Positions 51,342 through 60,167 of a DNA stretch of 62,055 nucleotides are shown in pieces. Source of the stretch: Capnocytophaga sp. (GTDB lineage: Bacteria; Bacteroidota; Bacteroidia; Flavobacteriales; Flavobacteriaceae); NCBI GenBank assembly GCA_030538675.1, contig JAUNTM010000005.1, positions 1 to 62,055 of the forward strand, read 5' to 3'. Position numbers and translations under genes: made by a program. A model generated the notes under the pieces. It saw only the letters and a list, made by a program, of their open reading frames with translations. It ran no database searches and was not told the origin of the DNA. Positions within the stretch are counted from its first letter, which is position 1; each line of letters opens with the position of its first letter.

Positions 51342-51493
51342 AAAAATGGATTTTTCATTGTTTAGCCCCACAAAAATTAAACCAAATCGGTTATTTGATG
51401 AGATAATTTGACAATTTGTCGTGTGTTAAAGACTTTTTTTACAAGAACAATCGCTGCCAATTATATCGAACTCATGCCGTTTTAAAGAAATCC

Positions 51494-51530
51494 AATAAAA
51501 AATCCGTAGCAATCGCTTACTACGGATTTT
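51494..51530 (-). terminator. Terminator of the glycerol operon
   Basis: AAAATCCGTAG pairs with CTACGGATTTT over 11 bases with a ten-base loop and a T run on the minus strand, 25 bases after the OM protein gene. Confidence 0.85.
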
Positions 51531-51554
51531 CGTACAGAAAAAAATGAGGCGTTT

Positions 51555-52301
51555 TTAGAATAAATTAATGGCAAATTGCAACCCGCCTATCTGTCGTTCA
51601 GGGTTGTACATTGCCAAAGCCGATACGGGCATGGTGTGGTTCAGTACCGTAATATTTTTTGAATATTGCAAGTATACGTTGACCAAATTTGCTTTTTCGC
51701 CATAGAAATGAGCTGTCATATCATCGCCGTTGCGTAAGGCAAATGCTCCGGCAACACCCGCTGTAAGTTGGCTCGAGCCCTGCCGCCATACACGGGAACT
51801 AAGGTCGATATAAGTGGAATAGCGGCTTTTGGTATCGTTGTTTTCTGTATAAAAATCACGCCCGAAAAGGATAGTGCTGACCGACAAGCGCAATGGAAAT
51901 TTCTCATTTTGTAATTGATATGCAAGAGTCAAATCAACAAAACGAGAGCCGTTATGCTTGTAGCTGAAAAACTTCGCATTCGGGTAATCCGAAAAATTAT
52001 TGATATCCCAAAGTCCGACATAAAATCCTTTGTTTGAATATTCTACGAAATTGTCAAACTCGGTGTACTGCCCATTGAACGAGTAACCGCCCCAGAAGCC
52101 GGCTTTCCAATGTCCGTCAGGGCTCGTGTAAGCCAAGGTAGCTGCCGAAAGAGCTGCGTCAGTAACGCGATAGCCACGCCACAAGTGCATTGTTTTCACT
52201 TGAAGATTCAGGTCGATTGGCTTGTAATCTGTATTTTTATCTTGTCCGTAACTGAATGCAACCCCCAACAGTGCAGCAGAAAGCATGATGTATCTTTTCA
52301 T
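51555..52301 (-). CDS. Outer membrane beta-barrel protein of the glycerol operon
   Basis: A 248-residue protein with a signal peptide (IMLSAALLGVAFSYGQ) and alternating hydrophobic strands such as LNLQVKTMHLWRGYRV, WKAGFWGGYSFNG, KGFYVGLWDINNF, ending in QIGGLQFAINLF. The WRGYxxTD-like opening recurs in Bacteroidota barrel proteins. It is last in glpD-glpK-glpF and so probably serves glycerol or glycerol-phosphate passage across the outer membrane; this is inference from position only. Confidence 0.8.
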   Translation of the reverse strand: MKRYIMLSAALLGVAFSYGQDKNTDYKPIDLNLQVKTMHLWRGYRVTDAALSAATLAYTSPDGHWKAGFWGGYSFNGQYTEFDNFVEYSNKGFYVGLWDINNFSDYPNAKFFSYKHNGSRFVDLTLAYQLQNEKFPLRLSVSTILFGRDFYTENNDTKSRYSTYIDLSSRVWRQGSSQLTAGVAGAFALRNGDDMTAHFYGEKANLVNVYLQYSKNITVLNHTMPVSALAMYNPERQIGGLQFAINLF

Positions 52302-52387
52302 GATAGTATTTTTAACGAATTAGTAAAATAAGGAATGCTCAAAAGAAGCGCAATCAGCGAAATCCTTGAAGCATTCCCTCTTGTTTT

Positions 52388-53119
52388 TTATATATTCATA
52401 TACAGCAAAGCCGCTATAACAGCCCCGATGATTGGTCCTGCGACAGGAATCCAAGCATATCCCCAATCGCCGTCGCCTTTTTTCATCGGTACGATAGCGT
52501 GAATGATGCGGGGACCTAAGTCGCGGGCAGGGTTGATGGCATAGCCGGTAGTTCCGCCCAAAGAGATACCGATAACCCAAACGATGAACGCCACCGGAAT
52601 TGCCCCGACAGAACCCAACCCGATAACCGTATCGCCGAGTACGTCACTATCCAGCGAAGGACCTGCGATATAGAATACGGCAAACACCAATACAAACGTA
52701 CCGATAATTTCGCTAATCAAGTTAGAAAGCGGATTGCGGATAGCCGGACCTGTACTGAAACAAGCGAGTTTCGAGCCGTTATCATCTGTGGCAGCAAAAT
52801 GGTCTTTGTACATCAGCCACACTAAAAATGCTCCGATGAATGCCCCGATAAATTGTGCGGCAATGAAGCTGCCCACGTTTGCCCAAGCGAATTTTCCGGC
52901 AATCGCCAAACCGAGAGTTACGGCAGGATTCAAGTGTGCCCCACTAACAGGACCGGCGATTACCACCCCGGCGAATACCGCCAAAGCCCAGCCCGTCGTG
53001 ATGACAATCCACCCGGAATTGTTCCCTTTGGTTTTGTTCAACACTACGTTGGCAACCACTCCGTTACCCAACAAAATAAGAATCATTGTTCCTAAAACTT
53101 CTGCTAAAAATGGTGTCAT
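52388..53119 (-). CDS. glpF: Glycerol facilitator (aquaglyceroporin)
   Basis: A 243-residue MIP-family channel with six membrane segments and both NPA loops, GAHLNPAVTLG and GYAINPARDLGPR. The Asp after the second NPA (NPARD) is the mark of glycerol-conducting members. It lets glycerol into the cell by facilitated diffusion, where the kinase encoded upstream traps it. It lies 80 bases after glpK and 86 bases before the OM protein gene. Confidence 0.95.
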   Translation of the reverse strand: MTPFLAEVLGTMILILLGNGVVANVVLNKTKGNNSGWIVITTGWALAVFAGVVIAGPVSGAHLNPAVTLGLAIAGKFAWANVGSFIAAQFIGAFIGAFLVWLMYKDHFAATDDNGSKLACFSTGPAIRNPLSNLISEIIGTFVLVFAVFYIAGPSLDSDVLGDTVIGLGSVGAIPVAFIVWVIGISLGGTTGYAINPARDLGPRIIHAIVPMKKGDGDWGYAWIPVAGPIIGAVIAALLYMNI

Positions 53120-53199
53120 AAACTATTTAATTTAAAAAGTTAGTATTGATACCCAATCCGTTACAGATTGGGTATGTGATTATGAATTGGTTTACGTTA

Positions 53200-54693
53200 T
53201 TATTCTTCCCAACTTTGGGCTCTTTTTACGGCTTTATGCCAGAAGTGGAGCATTTCTTCTACTTTCTCACCGTCCATTTTGGCTTCAAACTCACGGTCGA
53301 CAATCCATTGTTTTTGGATTTCGTCAATGTTTTTCCAATAACCGACTGCCAATCCTGCCAAGTAAGCCGCTCCCAAAGCAGTAGTTTCCAATGTTTTCGG
53401 ACGGATGATTTTCGCACCGAAAAGGTCGGCTTGGATTTGCATCAAAAGGTTGCTTGCCGTCGCCCCACCGTCCACGCGGAGTTCCGTCATTTTTTCTTTC
53501 GAATCGGCCTCCATCGCTTTTACGATGTCATACACTTGGAAAGCGATGCCTTCAAGCGTAGCCCGAGCGATGTGTCCGTCAGTCGTACCACGAGTAATTC
53601 CGAGTATCGCCCCACGGGCGTATTGGTCCCAGTACGGCGCCCCAAGCCCTGTCATCGCTGGTACGAAATACACACCTCCGTTGTCTTCCACCGTTTCCGC
53701 CAAACTGTTGATAGCCGGAGCGGTACGCACCATTTTCAGCCCGTCGCGAACCCACTGGATAGCGGCACCGCCAACGAAAACGCTTCCTTCAAGGGCATAC
53801 GTGGTTTTCCCGTTGATTTTCCAAGCTACGGTCGTCAGCAGGTTATTTTCCGAATACACCGCTTTTTCGCCGGTGTTCATCAACAGGAAGCAACCTGTCC
53901 CGTACGTATTTTTAACCATTCCGGGTTGCGTACACATCTGTCCGAAAAGAGCCGCTTGCTGGTCGCCCGCAATACCCGCAATCGGGATTTTGGAAGCGAA
54001 CAATGTCGTTGCCGTTTCGCCGTAGATTTCACTGCTTTGTTTCACCTCCGGAAGAATCGATTTCGGGATATTGAATAATTTCAGTAACTCCTCGTCCCAT
54101 TTCATTTCACGAATGTTAAACAACAAGGTACGGCTTGCGTTTGATACATCGGTGATGAACATTTTGCCGCGTGTAAGTTTCCACACGAGCCACGTATCAA
54201 CCGTACCGAAACAGAGTTTCCCGGCTTCGGCTTTTTCTCTTGCCCCTTCTACGTTGTCCAAAATCCATTTGAGTTTTGTTCCTGAGAAATACGCATCAAG
54301 CACCAAGCCTGTTTTTTCTTTAATCATTTCTACGTGTCCTTCGGCTTTCAGCTGGTCGCAATATTTGGACGTTCTGCGGTCTTGCCACACAATAGCGTTA
54401 TAGATAGGCTCGCTGGTCTCTCTGTCCCAAACTACGGTCGTTTCACGCTGATTGGTGATACCGATAGCGGCGATTTCAAGTCCGGAAATACCTGTTTTGG
54501 CAACCACTTCGGCAGCGACCGAAATTTGTGATGACCAGATTTCGTTCGGGTCGTGTTCCACCCAGCCCGGTTTCGGGAATATTTGTTCAAATGGTTTTTG
54601 CGATACCTCTACGATTTCGCCGTTGTGGTTGAATACGATAGCCCGTGATGAGGTAGTGCCTTGGTCAAGAGCCAATATAAGTTTATTTTTCAT
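53200..54693 (-). CDS. glpK: Glycerol kinase
   Basis: A 497-residue FGGY kinase that phosphorylates glycerol with ATP. Seen are [68 protein letters not shown], and the C-terminal ATP motif [16 protein letters not shown]. The length is that of E. coli GlpK (about 502). It lies 30 bases after glpD in the same operon. Confidence 0.97.
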   Translation of the reverse strand: MKNKLILALDQGTTSSRAIVFNHNGEIVEVSQKPFEQIFPKPGWVEHDPNEIWSSQISVAAEVVAKTGISGLEIAAIGITNQRETTVVWDRETSEPIYNAIVWQDRRTSKYCDQLKAEGHVEMIKEKTGLVLDAYFSGTKLKWILDNVEGAREKAEAGKLCFGTVDTWLVWKLTRGKMFITDVSNASRTLLFNIREMKWDEELLKLFNIPKSILPEVKQSSEIYGETATTLFASKIPIAGIAGDQQAALFGQMCTQPGMVKNTYGTGCFLLMNTGEKAVYSENNLLTTVAWKINGKTTYALEGSVFVGGAAIQWVRDGLKMVRTAPAINSLAETVEDNGGVYFVPAMTGLGAPYWDQYARGAILGITRGTTDGHIARATLEGIAFQVYDIVKAMEADSKEKMTELRVDGGATASNLLMQIQADLFGAKIIRPKTLETTALGAAYLAGLAVGYWKNIDEIQKQWIVDREFEAKMDGEKVEEMLHFWHKAVKRAQSWEE

Positions 54694-54723
54694 ATTATGT
54701 TGATTTACAGTTTTTTTTATAAA

Positions 54724-56292
54724 TTATTCTAAAATATATCCTTTGGCAAGTTGCTCAAATTCAGCGACTTGTTTGTGTATCCAATCTTGATTATGCCCGA
54801 GTTCGGCAGCGAGGATGCGGGCTACTTCGGGAGCGGCTTTAATGGCAGCACGAGCGTCCAAGAACAGCAGGCGGACACGGCGTGCGAGTACATCTTCTGC
54901 CGTTTGTGCCATTTCGTAGCGTGCCGCCCAGATGACTTCGGCTGCGGTGTACGGATAGTCGGGGTAGATTTTGGCAGCTGTTTCGGGGTTTGATTTCCAC
55001 ATTTCTTCGATTTTCGGAATATCCGCACCATATATATATAGGTGGTTTTCCAAATCGACTTGTTCTTTCGGGATGTTTCCGTGGATAGGCAGATGCTCGG
55101 TAGTGCAATGTACATAGTCGATGTTGTGGACTTTCAGCGCTTCGTCAACCGTATCTTCCGCCATTTTGCGGTAGGTTGTCCATTTTCCTCCGGTAATCGT
55201 AACCAAACCCGTGTCGGAAACGATGACTTTGTGGCTTCGCGATACTTCTTTGGTTTTCGTGCCGCCGTCTTTGGGTGCTGCCAACGGACGCAATCCGGCG
55301 AAAACCGAAAGTACGTCTTTACGAGTTGGTTTTTTGGTGAGATACGTACAAGCCGTTTCAAGCACAAATTCGATTTCTTTTTCCAACGCTTGCGGCTCGA
55401 ACGAAGGTTCGTCGATAAGCGTATCGGTGGTGCCGACTACGACTTTGCCATGCCATGGAACGGCGAAAAGCACGCGTCCGTCCGACGTTTTCGGAATCAT
55501 CAGAGCATCGTCGCCCGGCAAGAACGATTTGTCCAACACCAAATGGATGCCTTGGCTCGGCACAACGAATTTGCCATGATGGGCATTGTCCATATTTAGA
55601 ATGTCATTGGTGAAAACGCCCGTAGCATTGATAACCACTTTGCTTTCGATATCGAAAGAATTGCCCGAAAGCATGTCCTGCATTTTTACGCCTTTTATTT
55701 TACCGTCATCGGATTTGAGCAATCCTGTTACTTTGGCATAGTTGAGTACGCAGCCGCCCTGCTCGGCAATGGTTTGGGCGAGGTTGACCGCCAAACGGGA
55801 ATCGTCAAACTGACCGTCTTTGTACACGACACCGCCGTAGAGTTCGTGGTCTACCAACGTCGGCAGCGCTTTTATGGTTTCTTCCTTATTAATGTGTACC
55901 GTTTTTCCTAAACTAAGTCCGGCAGCGAGTAAGTCGTACATTCCCAGACCAAAACGATAGTACGGACCGCCCCACCACGTGTAATTCGGGATTACGAACG
56001 ATTGGTTTTTGACTAAGTGGGTAGCATTTTGGGCGAGCAATCCGCGTTCTCTGAGAGCTTCTTTTACGAGTGCAATGTCGCCTTGTGCCAAATAACGCAC
56101 GCCTCCGTGCACCAATTTTGTGCTGCGGCTCGACGTCCCTTTGGCAAAATCATGGGATTCTAACAGCAGTGTTTTGAAACCCCGTGTGGCAGCATCAAGG
56201 GCTGTTCCCAATCCGCTGGCACCGCCTCCGATGACGACAAAATCCCATTGAGGGGTTTCTTTAAGTTTTGAAATATTACTTGACCGTTTCAT
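54724..56292 (-). CDS. glpD: Glycerol-3-phosphate dehydrogenase (FAD-dependent)
   Basis: A 522-residue respiratory enzyme. The FAD motif is DFVVIGGGASGLGTALDAAT, followed by LLLESHDFAKGTSSRSTKLVHGGVRYL, the FVVPSQGIHLVLD segment, VPWHGKVVVGTTD and VTITGGKWTTYRKMAEDTVD, with a C-terminal DAO_C helical domain. It oxidises glycerol 3-phosphate to dihydroxyacetone phosphate at the inner membrane and passes electrons to quinone. It is first in the operon, behind the -7 element at 56327-56334, and divergent from a GlpR-like repressor. Confidence 0.96.
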   Translation of the reverse strand: MKRSSNISKLKETPQWDFVVIGGGASGLGTALDAATRGFKTLLLESHDFAKGTSSRSTKLVHGGVRYLAQGDIALVKEALRERGLLAQNATHLVKNQSFVIPNYTWWGGPYYRFGLGMYDLLAAGLSLGKTVHINKEETIKALPTLVDHELYGGVVYKDGQFDDSRLAVNLAQTIAEQGGCVLNYAKVTGLLKSDDGKIKGVKMQDMLSGNSFDIESKVVINATGVFTNDILNMDNAHHGKFVVPSQGIHLVLDKSFLPGDDALMIPKTSDGRVLFAVPWHGKVVVGTTDTLIDEPSFEPQALEKEIEFVLETACTYLTKKPTRKDVLSVFAGLRPLAAPKDGGTKTKEVSRSHKVIVSDTGLVTITGGKWTTYRKMAEDTVDEALKVHNIDYVHCTTEHLPIHGNIPKEQVDLENHLYIYGADIPKIEEMWKSNPETAAKIYPDYPYTAAEVIWAARYEMAQTAEDVLARRVRLLFLDARAAIKAAPEVARILAAELGHNQDWIHKQVAEFEQLAKGYILE

Positions 56293-56326
56293 ATTAGTAA
56301 TTTTTGTTCGTTTATTATTTCGAAAA

Positions 56327-56334
56327 CAAAAGTA
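56327..56334 (-). promoter_or_regulatory. -7 element of the glycerol operon
   Basis: TACTTTTG on the minus strand, 34 bases before the glpD ATG. No TTG is present at the usual spacing, which fits a regulated promoter. Confidence 0.65.
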
Positions 56335-56441
56335 GAAAGAAATTTTTAAATAGAAAAATACTTTGAGCTATTTTTTTATTCGACAACTGAATATATGGCT
56401 TGAATATTTTTTATTTATATGAAAATCAATAATTTAATTTG

Positions 56442-56498
56442 AAATAAAATAGTTGAAAAAATAATTGTAAAACGAAATAAAATCAACTATTTTTATTT
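56442..56498. promoter_or_regulatory. Inverted repeat in the glpD-glpR gap, possible GlpR operator
   Basis: AAATAAAATAGTTGA (56442-56456) and TCAACTATTTTTATTT (56483-56498) form a 15-base inverted repeat with one extra base and a 26-base spacer, midway in the 332-base divergent gap. DeoR/GlpR proteins bind such repeats. The rest of the gap is A/T-rich with the two promoters. Confidence 0.5.
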
Positions 56499-56591
56499 TT
56501 GAAATATTATTTTGCTTTCGAAAAAGAAAGTTTTTAATCTGTAAAATGAAAAATGTTTTGTATATCGAAGTTTTTTTCTCCGGAAAAGTTA

Positions 56592-56599
56592 TATCTTTG
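56592..56599 (+). promoter_or_regulatory. -7 element of the GlpR-like gene
   Basis: TATCTTTG, 25 bases before the ATG at 56625. It lies inside the longer frame from 56553 and excludes that start. Confidence 0.68.
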
Positions 56600-56624
56600 G
56601 GCTGTAATTAACAACTATTTTTCT

Positions 56625-57392
56625 ATGAAGAGTATAAATGAAAGACAGAAGAAAATACTTGAACTCTTAGACGCATCGGGCTATCTGTCCGTACAAGACC
56701 TTAGTGAATCCATGAAAGTATCGCTGGTTACTATCCGCAAGGACTTGAATTATTTGGAAGAAAGCGAATTGCTTTTTCGGACACATGGCGGAGCGAGTAA
56801 GCAGGCTCGTTACGCTTTCGAACAGAATGTGCACGAAAAAGAAAACATTATGGTGGACGAAAAAAAACGGATTGCCGAAAAAGCTTTCGAATACGTAAGC
56901 AACAACGATTTTATCATCATGGCATCGGGGACAACCATTCATTTTTTGGCACGTATCATCACGGGATTCAGCGGACTTACGGTGCTGACGCCATCGCTGC
57001 GGGTGGGCTTGGAATTGGCACGCGAAAGCACTGTAAACACAGTACATCTCGGTGGCGAATTGCGAAAAAGCTCCACCTCAACAGTGGGCGCTATGGCAGA
57101 AAAAACGCTTGCCGATTTCTCGTGCAACAAACTGTTTCTCGGCGTGGACGGCATCGACCTTGATTTCGGCATCAGCACATCGAACGCCAGCGAAGCCCAC
57201 CTGAACCAAAAAATGATAGAGCATTCGGAAAAGGTTATCGTCTTGGCAGATTCATCAAAAATCGGTAAACGCGGTTTCGGGCGTATTGCCGGTATTGACC
57301 AAATTGACGTGCTTATCACCGACAGCCAAATTGACCCTCATTTTGTAACCCGATTGGAAGAAAAAGGCGTGGAAGTGGTGGTTTGTAAATAA
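56625..57392 (+). CDS. DeoR/GlpR-family transcriptional repressor
   Basis: A 255-residue regulator. The N-terminal winged helix-turn-helix is INERQKKILELLDASGYLSV, then LSESMKVSLVTIRKDLNYLE and LLFRTHGGA, the DeoR signature. The C-terminal DeoR sugar-phosphate-binding domain carries IIMASGTTIHFLARI, TVHLGGELRKSSTSTVG and LFLGVDGIDLDFGIST. Its position divergent from glpD-glpK-glpF makes it the likely repressor of glycerol use, released by glycerol 3-phosphate. Confidence 0.92.
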   Translation: MKSINERQKKILELLDASGYLSVQDLSESMKVSLVTIRKDLNYLEESELLFRTHGGASKQARYAFEQNVHEKENIMVDEKKRIAEKAFEYVSNNDFIIMASGTTIHFLARIITGFSGLTVLTPSLRVGLELARESTVNTVHLGGELRKSSTSTVGAMAEKTLADFSCNKLFLGVDGIDLDFGISTSNASEAHLNQKMIEHSEKVIVLADSSKIGKRGFGRIAGIDQIDVLITDSQIDPHFVTRLEEKGVEVVVCK

Positions 57393-57442
57393 TAAGGTGT
57401 TTCGTGAATACAGATTATTTTGTTTTTACAAAACACCTTATT
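57391..57442 (+). terminator. Hairpin overlapping the end of the GlpR-like gene
   Basis: AATAAGGTGTTT (57391-57402) pairs with AAACACCTTATT (57431-57442) over 12 bases. The left arm overlaps the stop codon. There is no T run, so its strength as a terminator is uncertain. Confidence 0.5.
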
Positions 57443-57446
57443 AAAT

Positions 57447-57645
57447 AACGTGAGTTCGATATAATAAAACATTGTAAATCAATACTTTAACTCCCTACCT
57501 CCCTCCAAAGGAGAGGGGAGAAAAAGCCCAATGGTATCCGAGTGGCTCCCCTCTCCTTTATGTGAGCGAAAGCGAGGAAGTGTTAGGGGTAGGGGTGAGG
57601 GCTAAGATGCTAATATTCAATAACTTATTAGGTCGAACTCACGTT
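57447..57645. mobile_element. MITE-like element carrying a copy of the C-rich palindrome
   Basis: The ends are inverted repeats: AACGTGAGTTCGA at 57447 and TCGAACTCACGTT ending at 57645, with further inner similarity (TAATAAnnnATTG). AAAT flanks both sides and could be a target duplication. The element is 199 bases, has no coding capacity and encloses the C-rich repeat copy 2. Related ends occur at 535-585 and 27360-27376. It lies between the GlpR-like gene and hisS. Confidence 0.7.
57491..57600. repeat. C-rich palindromic repeat, copy 2
   Basis: Nearly identical to 8445-8546 from CCAAAGGAGAGGGGAG to TGTTAGGGG. The left end is degenerate (CTCCCTACCTCCCTCC). The shared core includes ATGTGAGCGAAAGCGAGGAA. 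Confidence 0.8.
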
Positions 57646-57664
57646 AAATATTATTTTTCAGTTA

Positions 57665-59041
57665 TTATCCTTTCATAACAGTTTGAACAACAGCTTCTTC
57701 ATCAAGCGTCTGTTGTTCACCATTTTTCATATTTTTAAGAACAAATGTGCCGTTTTGCAATTCGTTTTCGCCGATGATGACCACAAAAGGAATATTGCGT
57801 TTGTCGGCGTAATTCATTTGTTTTTTCATTTTGGCTGTTTCGGGATACACTTCGGCTTTAGCATTGTTTTGGCGTAATTTCTGCACGAGTTTGAAACTTT
57901 GCAGGGCTTCTTTTTCGCCGAAATTGATACACAACACATCAAGCGTTTCATCAATAGTTTGCGGGAAAAGTTGGAGTTCGTCCATTACCAACCCGATGCG
58001 GTCAAGCCCGAACGAGATACCCACGCCGCTCACGCCACTCAGCCCGAAAATCCCCGTAAGGTCATCATAGCGTCCGCCACCACCGATTGACCCCATGCTC
58101 ACGCCCGCCGGTGCCGCCACTTCAAAAATCGCTCCCGTGTAATAATTCAGCCCTCGAGCCAGCGTTACGTCCAAGTCCAACACGGCGGTTTGTAATGGCA
58201 TTTCCGCCAAGGCATTTTCAATAAATTGCAGTTCTTCGATGCCTTTTTTCCCTTCGGGGGATGCCGCAAGAATGGTTTCCAGCAGGGCAATTTTTTCCGA
58301 AAAAGAGCCTTTCATTTCAAAAATCGGGTTGATTTTCTCAATTGCTTCTTCCGAAATTCCTTTGGAAATCATCTCTTTAATCACGCCGTCCTTCCCGATT
58401 TTGTCCAACTTATCGAGAGCCACCGTAAAGTCGATGAGTTTGTCGCTTTCGCCAATCACTTCGGCAAAACCGCTGAGAATCTTACGGTTATTAATTTTGA
58501 TGGTTACGCCTTGCAGATTGAGTTTGGTAAAAACGGCATCATACAGTTGCACGAATTCCACTTCCTGCCAGAGGCTGTTGCTTCCCACCACATCGGCGTC
58601 GCATTGGTAAAATTCACGGAAGCGCCCTTTTTGCGGACGGTCGGCACGCCATACGGGTTGCATTTGGTAGCGTTTGAACGGAAACGTAATGTCGTTCTGG
58701 TGCTGCACCACATAGCGGGCAAACGGCACGGTAAGGTCATACCGCAGGGCTTTTTCCGAAATCTGCGGCGTGAGTTTGGCTACGTTTTTCGCATTCCAAT
58801 CGTCATCGTTGGTTTTTGCCGCAAAATCGCCCGAATTGAGGATTTTGAAAATCAGTCGGTCACCTTCTTCGCCGTACTTGCCCATCAGCGTGTCGTAATT
58901 CTCAAAACTCGGAGTTTCAATAGGTTGAAACCCGAATTTGGTAAATTCACTTCGGATACTATTGGTTATATACGTTCGTCTTGCCAAATCGGCAGGCGAA
59001 AAATCACGTGTTCCTTTCGGTATGCTTGGTTTCTGTGCCAT
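57665..59041 (-). CDS. hisS: Histidyl-tRNA synthetase
   Basis: A 458-residue class II synthetase that charges tRNA-His. It begins MAQKPSIPKGTRDFSPADLA, with motif 1 around FGFQPIETPSFE, motif 2 as RYDLTVPFARYV and the following FKRYQMQPVWRADRPQKGRFREFYQCDADVVG, HisA RGLNYYTGAIFEV and motif 3 SFGLDRIGLVM. A C-terminal anticodon-binding domain follows. The length is typical. The 40 upstream codons cross the promoter, so 59041 is the start. Confidence 0.97.
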   Translation of the reverse strand: MAQKPSIPKGTRDFSPADLARRTYITNSIRSEFTKFGFQPIETPSFENYDTLMGKYGEEGDRLIFKILNSGDFAAKTNDDDWNAKNVAKLTPQISEKALRYDLTVPFARYVVQHQNDITFPFKRYQMQPVWRADRPQKGRFREFYQCDADVVGSNSLWQEVEFVQLYDAVFTKLNLQGVTIKINNRKILSGFAEVIGESDKLIDFTVALDKLDKIGKDGVIKEMISKGISEEAIEKINPIFEMKGSFSEKIALLETILAASPEGKKGIEELQFIENALAEMPLQTAVLDLDVTLARGLNYYTGAIFEVAAPAGVSMGSIGGGGRYDDLTGIFGLSGVSGVGISFGLDRIGLVMDELQLFPQTIDETLDVLCINFGEKEALQSFKLVQKLRQNNAKAEVYPETAKMKKQMNYADKRNIPFVVIIGENELQNGTFVLKNMKNGEQQTLDEEAVVQTVMKG

Positions 59042-59065
59042 TTTTTGAATTATTTTTGAAAGAAG

Positions 59066-59073
59066 CAAAGATA
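59066..59073 (-). promoter_or_regulatory. -7 element of hisS
   Basis: TATCTTTG on the minus strand, 24 bases before the ATG. Confidence 0.65.
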
Positions 59074-59098
59074 ACGATAATTTGGAAATGTAACATTT

Positions 59099-59147
59099 GC
59101 CAAGCCTGAAAGACTGGCTTACTTCAGCCCAACGTAAAGCGTTGGGC
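59099..59147. repeat. REP-like palindrome, copy 2
   Basis: GCCAAGCCTGAAAGACTGGC, then TTACTTCAGCCCAACG, a five-base loop and CGTTGGGC. The last hairpin is perfect. It lies between the ypdA stop and the hisS promoter and matches the copy at 9426-9475 with compensating stem changes. Confidence 0.75.
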
Positions 59148-59193
59148 AAGAAAAACATCATTTCTACATTATAAAATATTAAAAATCAATGCA

Positions 59194-60165
59194 TTAAATC
59201 AAATTCATGTTTTTGATATTCCGCACAATCCGTCCGGCGTGTTCCCGTGAATTTTCGATAAACCACAAATGCGTATCTTTTCCGCCGCAAACCACACCCG
59301 CCAAATACAAATTCGGTACGTTCGTCTCCATCGTTTCAGGATTGTACAGCGGATTGAGATTTTCGCCCTGCAAGGCAATTCCCGAATTTCGCAGAAAATC
59401 AAAATCGGGAAGATAGCCCGTCATCGCAAATACAAAATCATTGTCAATTTCGTGAATTTCACCGTTTCCGTCCGTAAAAACGACTGATTTTTCCGTAATT
59501 TCGGTAATTTCCGAATGAAAATACGCTTTGATGCTTCCTTCGGCGATGCGGTTATCGATGTCGGGTTTCACCCAATATTTGACCCTTTCGGAAATTTCGC
59601 CACTTTTTACAATCATCGTTACCGAAGCTCCTTTACGGTAGGTTTCCAGTGCTACATCAATTGCCGAATTACTCGCCCCGACCACCACGATATTTTGGTT
59701 TACATACGGATAAGGCTCTGTGTAATAATGCTTTACTTTCGGAAGATGTTCGCCCGGAACGTTCATCAAATTCGGAATGCCATAAAATCCCGTGGCAATG
59801 ACCACATTTGAGGCAAAGTACGAATTTTTAGTCGTTTTTACGGAAAACAAACCGTTTTCTTGGCGGACTTCCGTCACTTTTTCGTACAGACGGATATTCA
59901 ATTTTTTCTGGCGGACGATACCCTGATAATATTCCAACGCATCTTGCCGTCCCGGTTTGGGTGCGGTGGAAATAAACGGAATGTCATCAATTTCCAGCTT
60001 GTCTGCCGACGAAAAAAAACGCATATATAACGGATAATTAAACAGCGAATTGACCACCGTTCCTTTTTCAATAATGATGTATGAAAGCCCGCTTTTAACC
60101 GCTTCCACCGCACAATTTATCCCGATAGGTCCCCCGCCGACAATAAGAATATCCACTTTTTCCAT
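59194..60165 (-). CDS. ypdA: YpdA-family bacillithiol disulfide reductase
   Basis: A 323-residue FAD/NADPH flavoprotein. The FAD loop is DILIVGGGPIGINCAVEAVK, the NADPH loop VVVGASNSAIDVALE, and the second FAD motif NVPNLYLAGVVCGG. LFNYPLYMRFFSSADKLEI is diagnostic for YpdA, which reduces bacillithiol disulfide; there is no CxxC redox pair, as usual for this family. It is second in an operon with a GH13 protein, with a two-base gap. It pairs functionally with bshB1 at 50009. Confidence 0.95.
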   Translation of the reverse strand: MEKVDILIVGGGPIGINCAVEAVKSGLSYIIIEKGTVVNSLFNYPLYMRFFSSADKLEIDDIPFISTAPKPGRQDALEYYQGIVRQKKLNIRLYEKVTEVRQENGLFSVKTTKNSYFASNVVIATGFYGIPNLMNVPGEHLPKVKHYYTEPYPYVNQNIVVVGASNSAIDVALETYRKGASVTMIVKSGEISERVKYWVKPDIDNRIAEGSIKAYFHSEITEITEKSVVFTDGNGEIHEIDNDFVFAMTGYLPDFDFLRNSGIALQGENLNPLYNPETMETNVPNLYLAGVVCGGKDTHLWFIENSREHAGRIVRNIKNMNLI

Positions 60166-60167
60166 TT

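Noticed and set aside
53146..54078. 310-codon frame on the plus strand opposite glpK
   Set aside because: Antisense shadow of a clearly real gene, with no promoter and an unnatural composition.
59165..59205. Possible further MITE end (ATAAAATATTAAAAATCAATG)
   Set aside because: It lacks the AACGTGAGTTCGA terminus, and the similarity is limited to A/T-rich bases.
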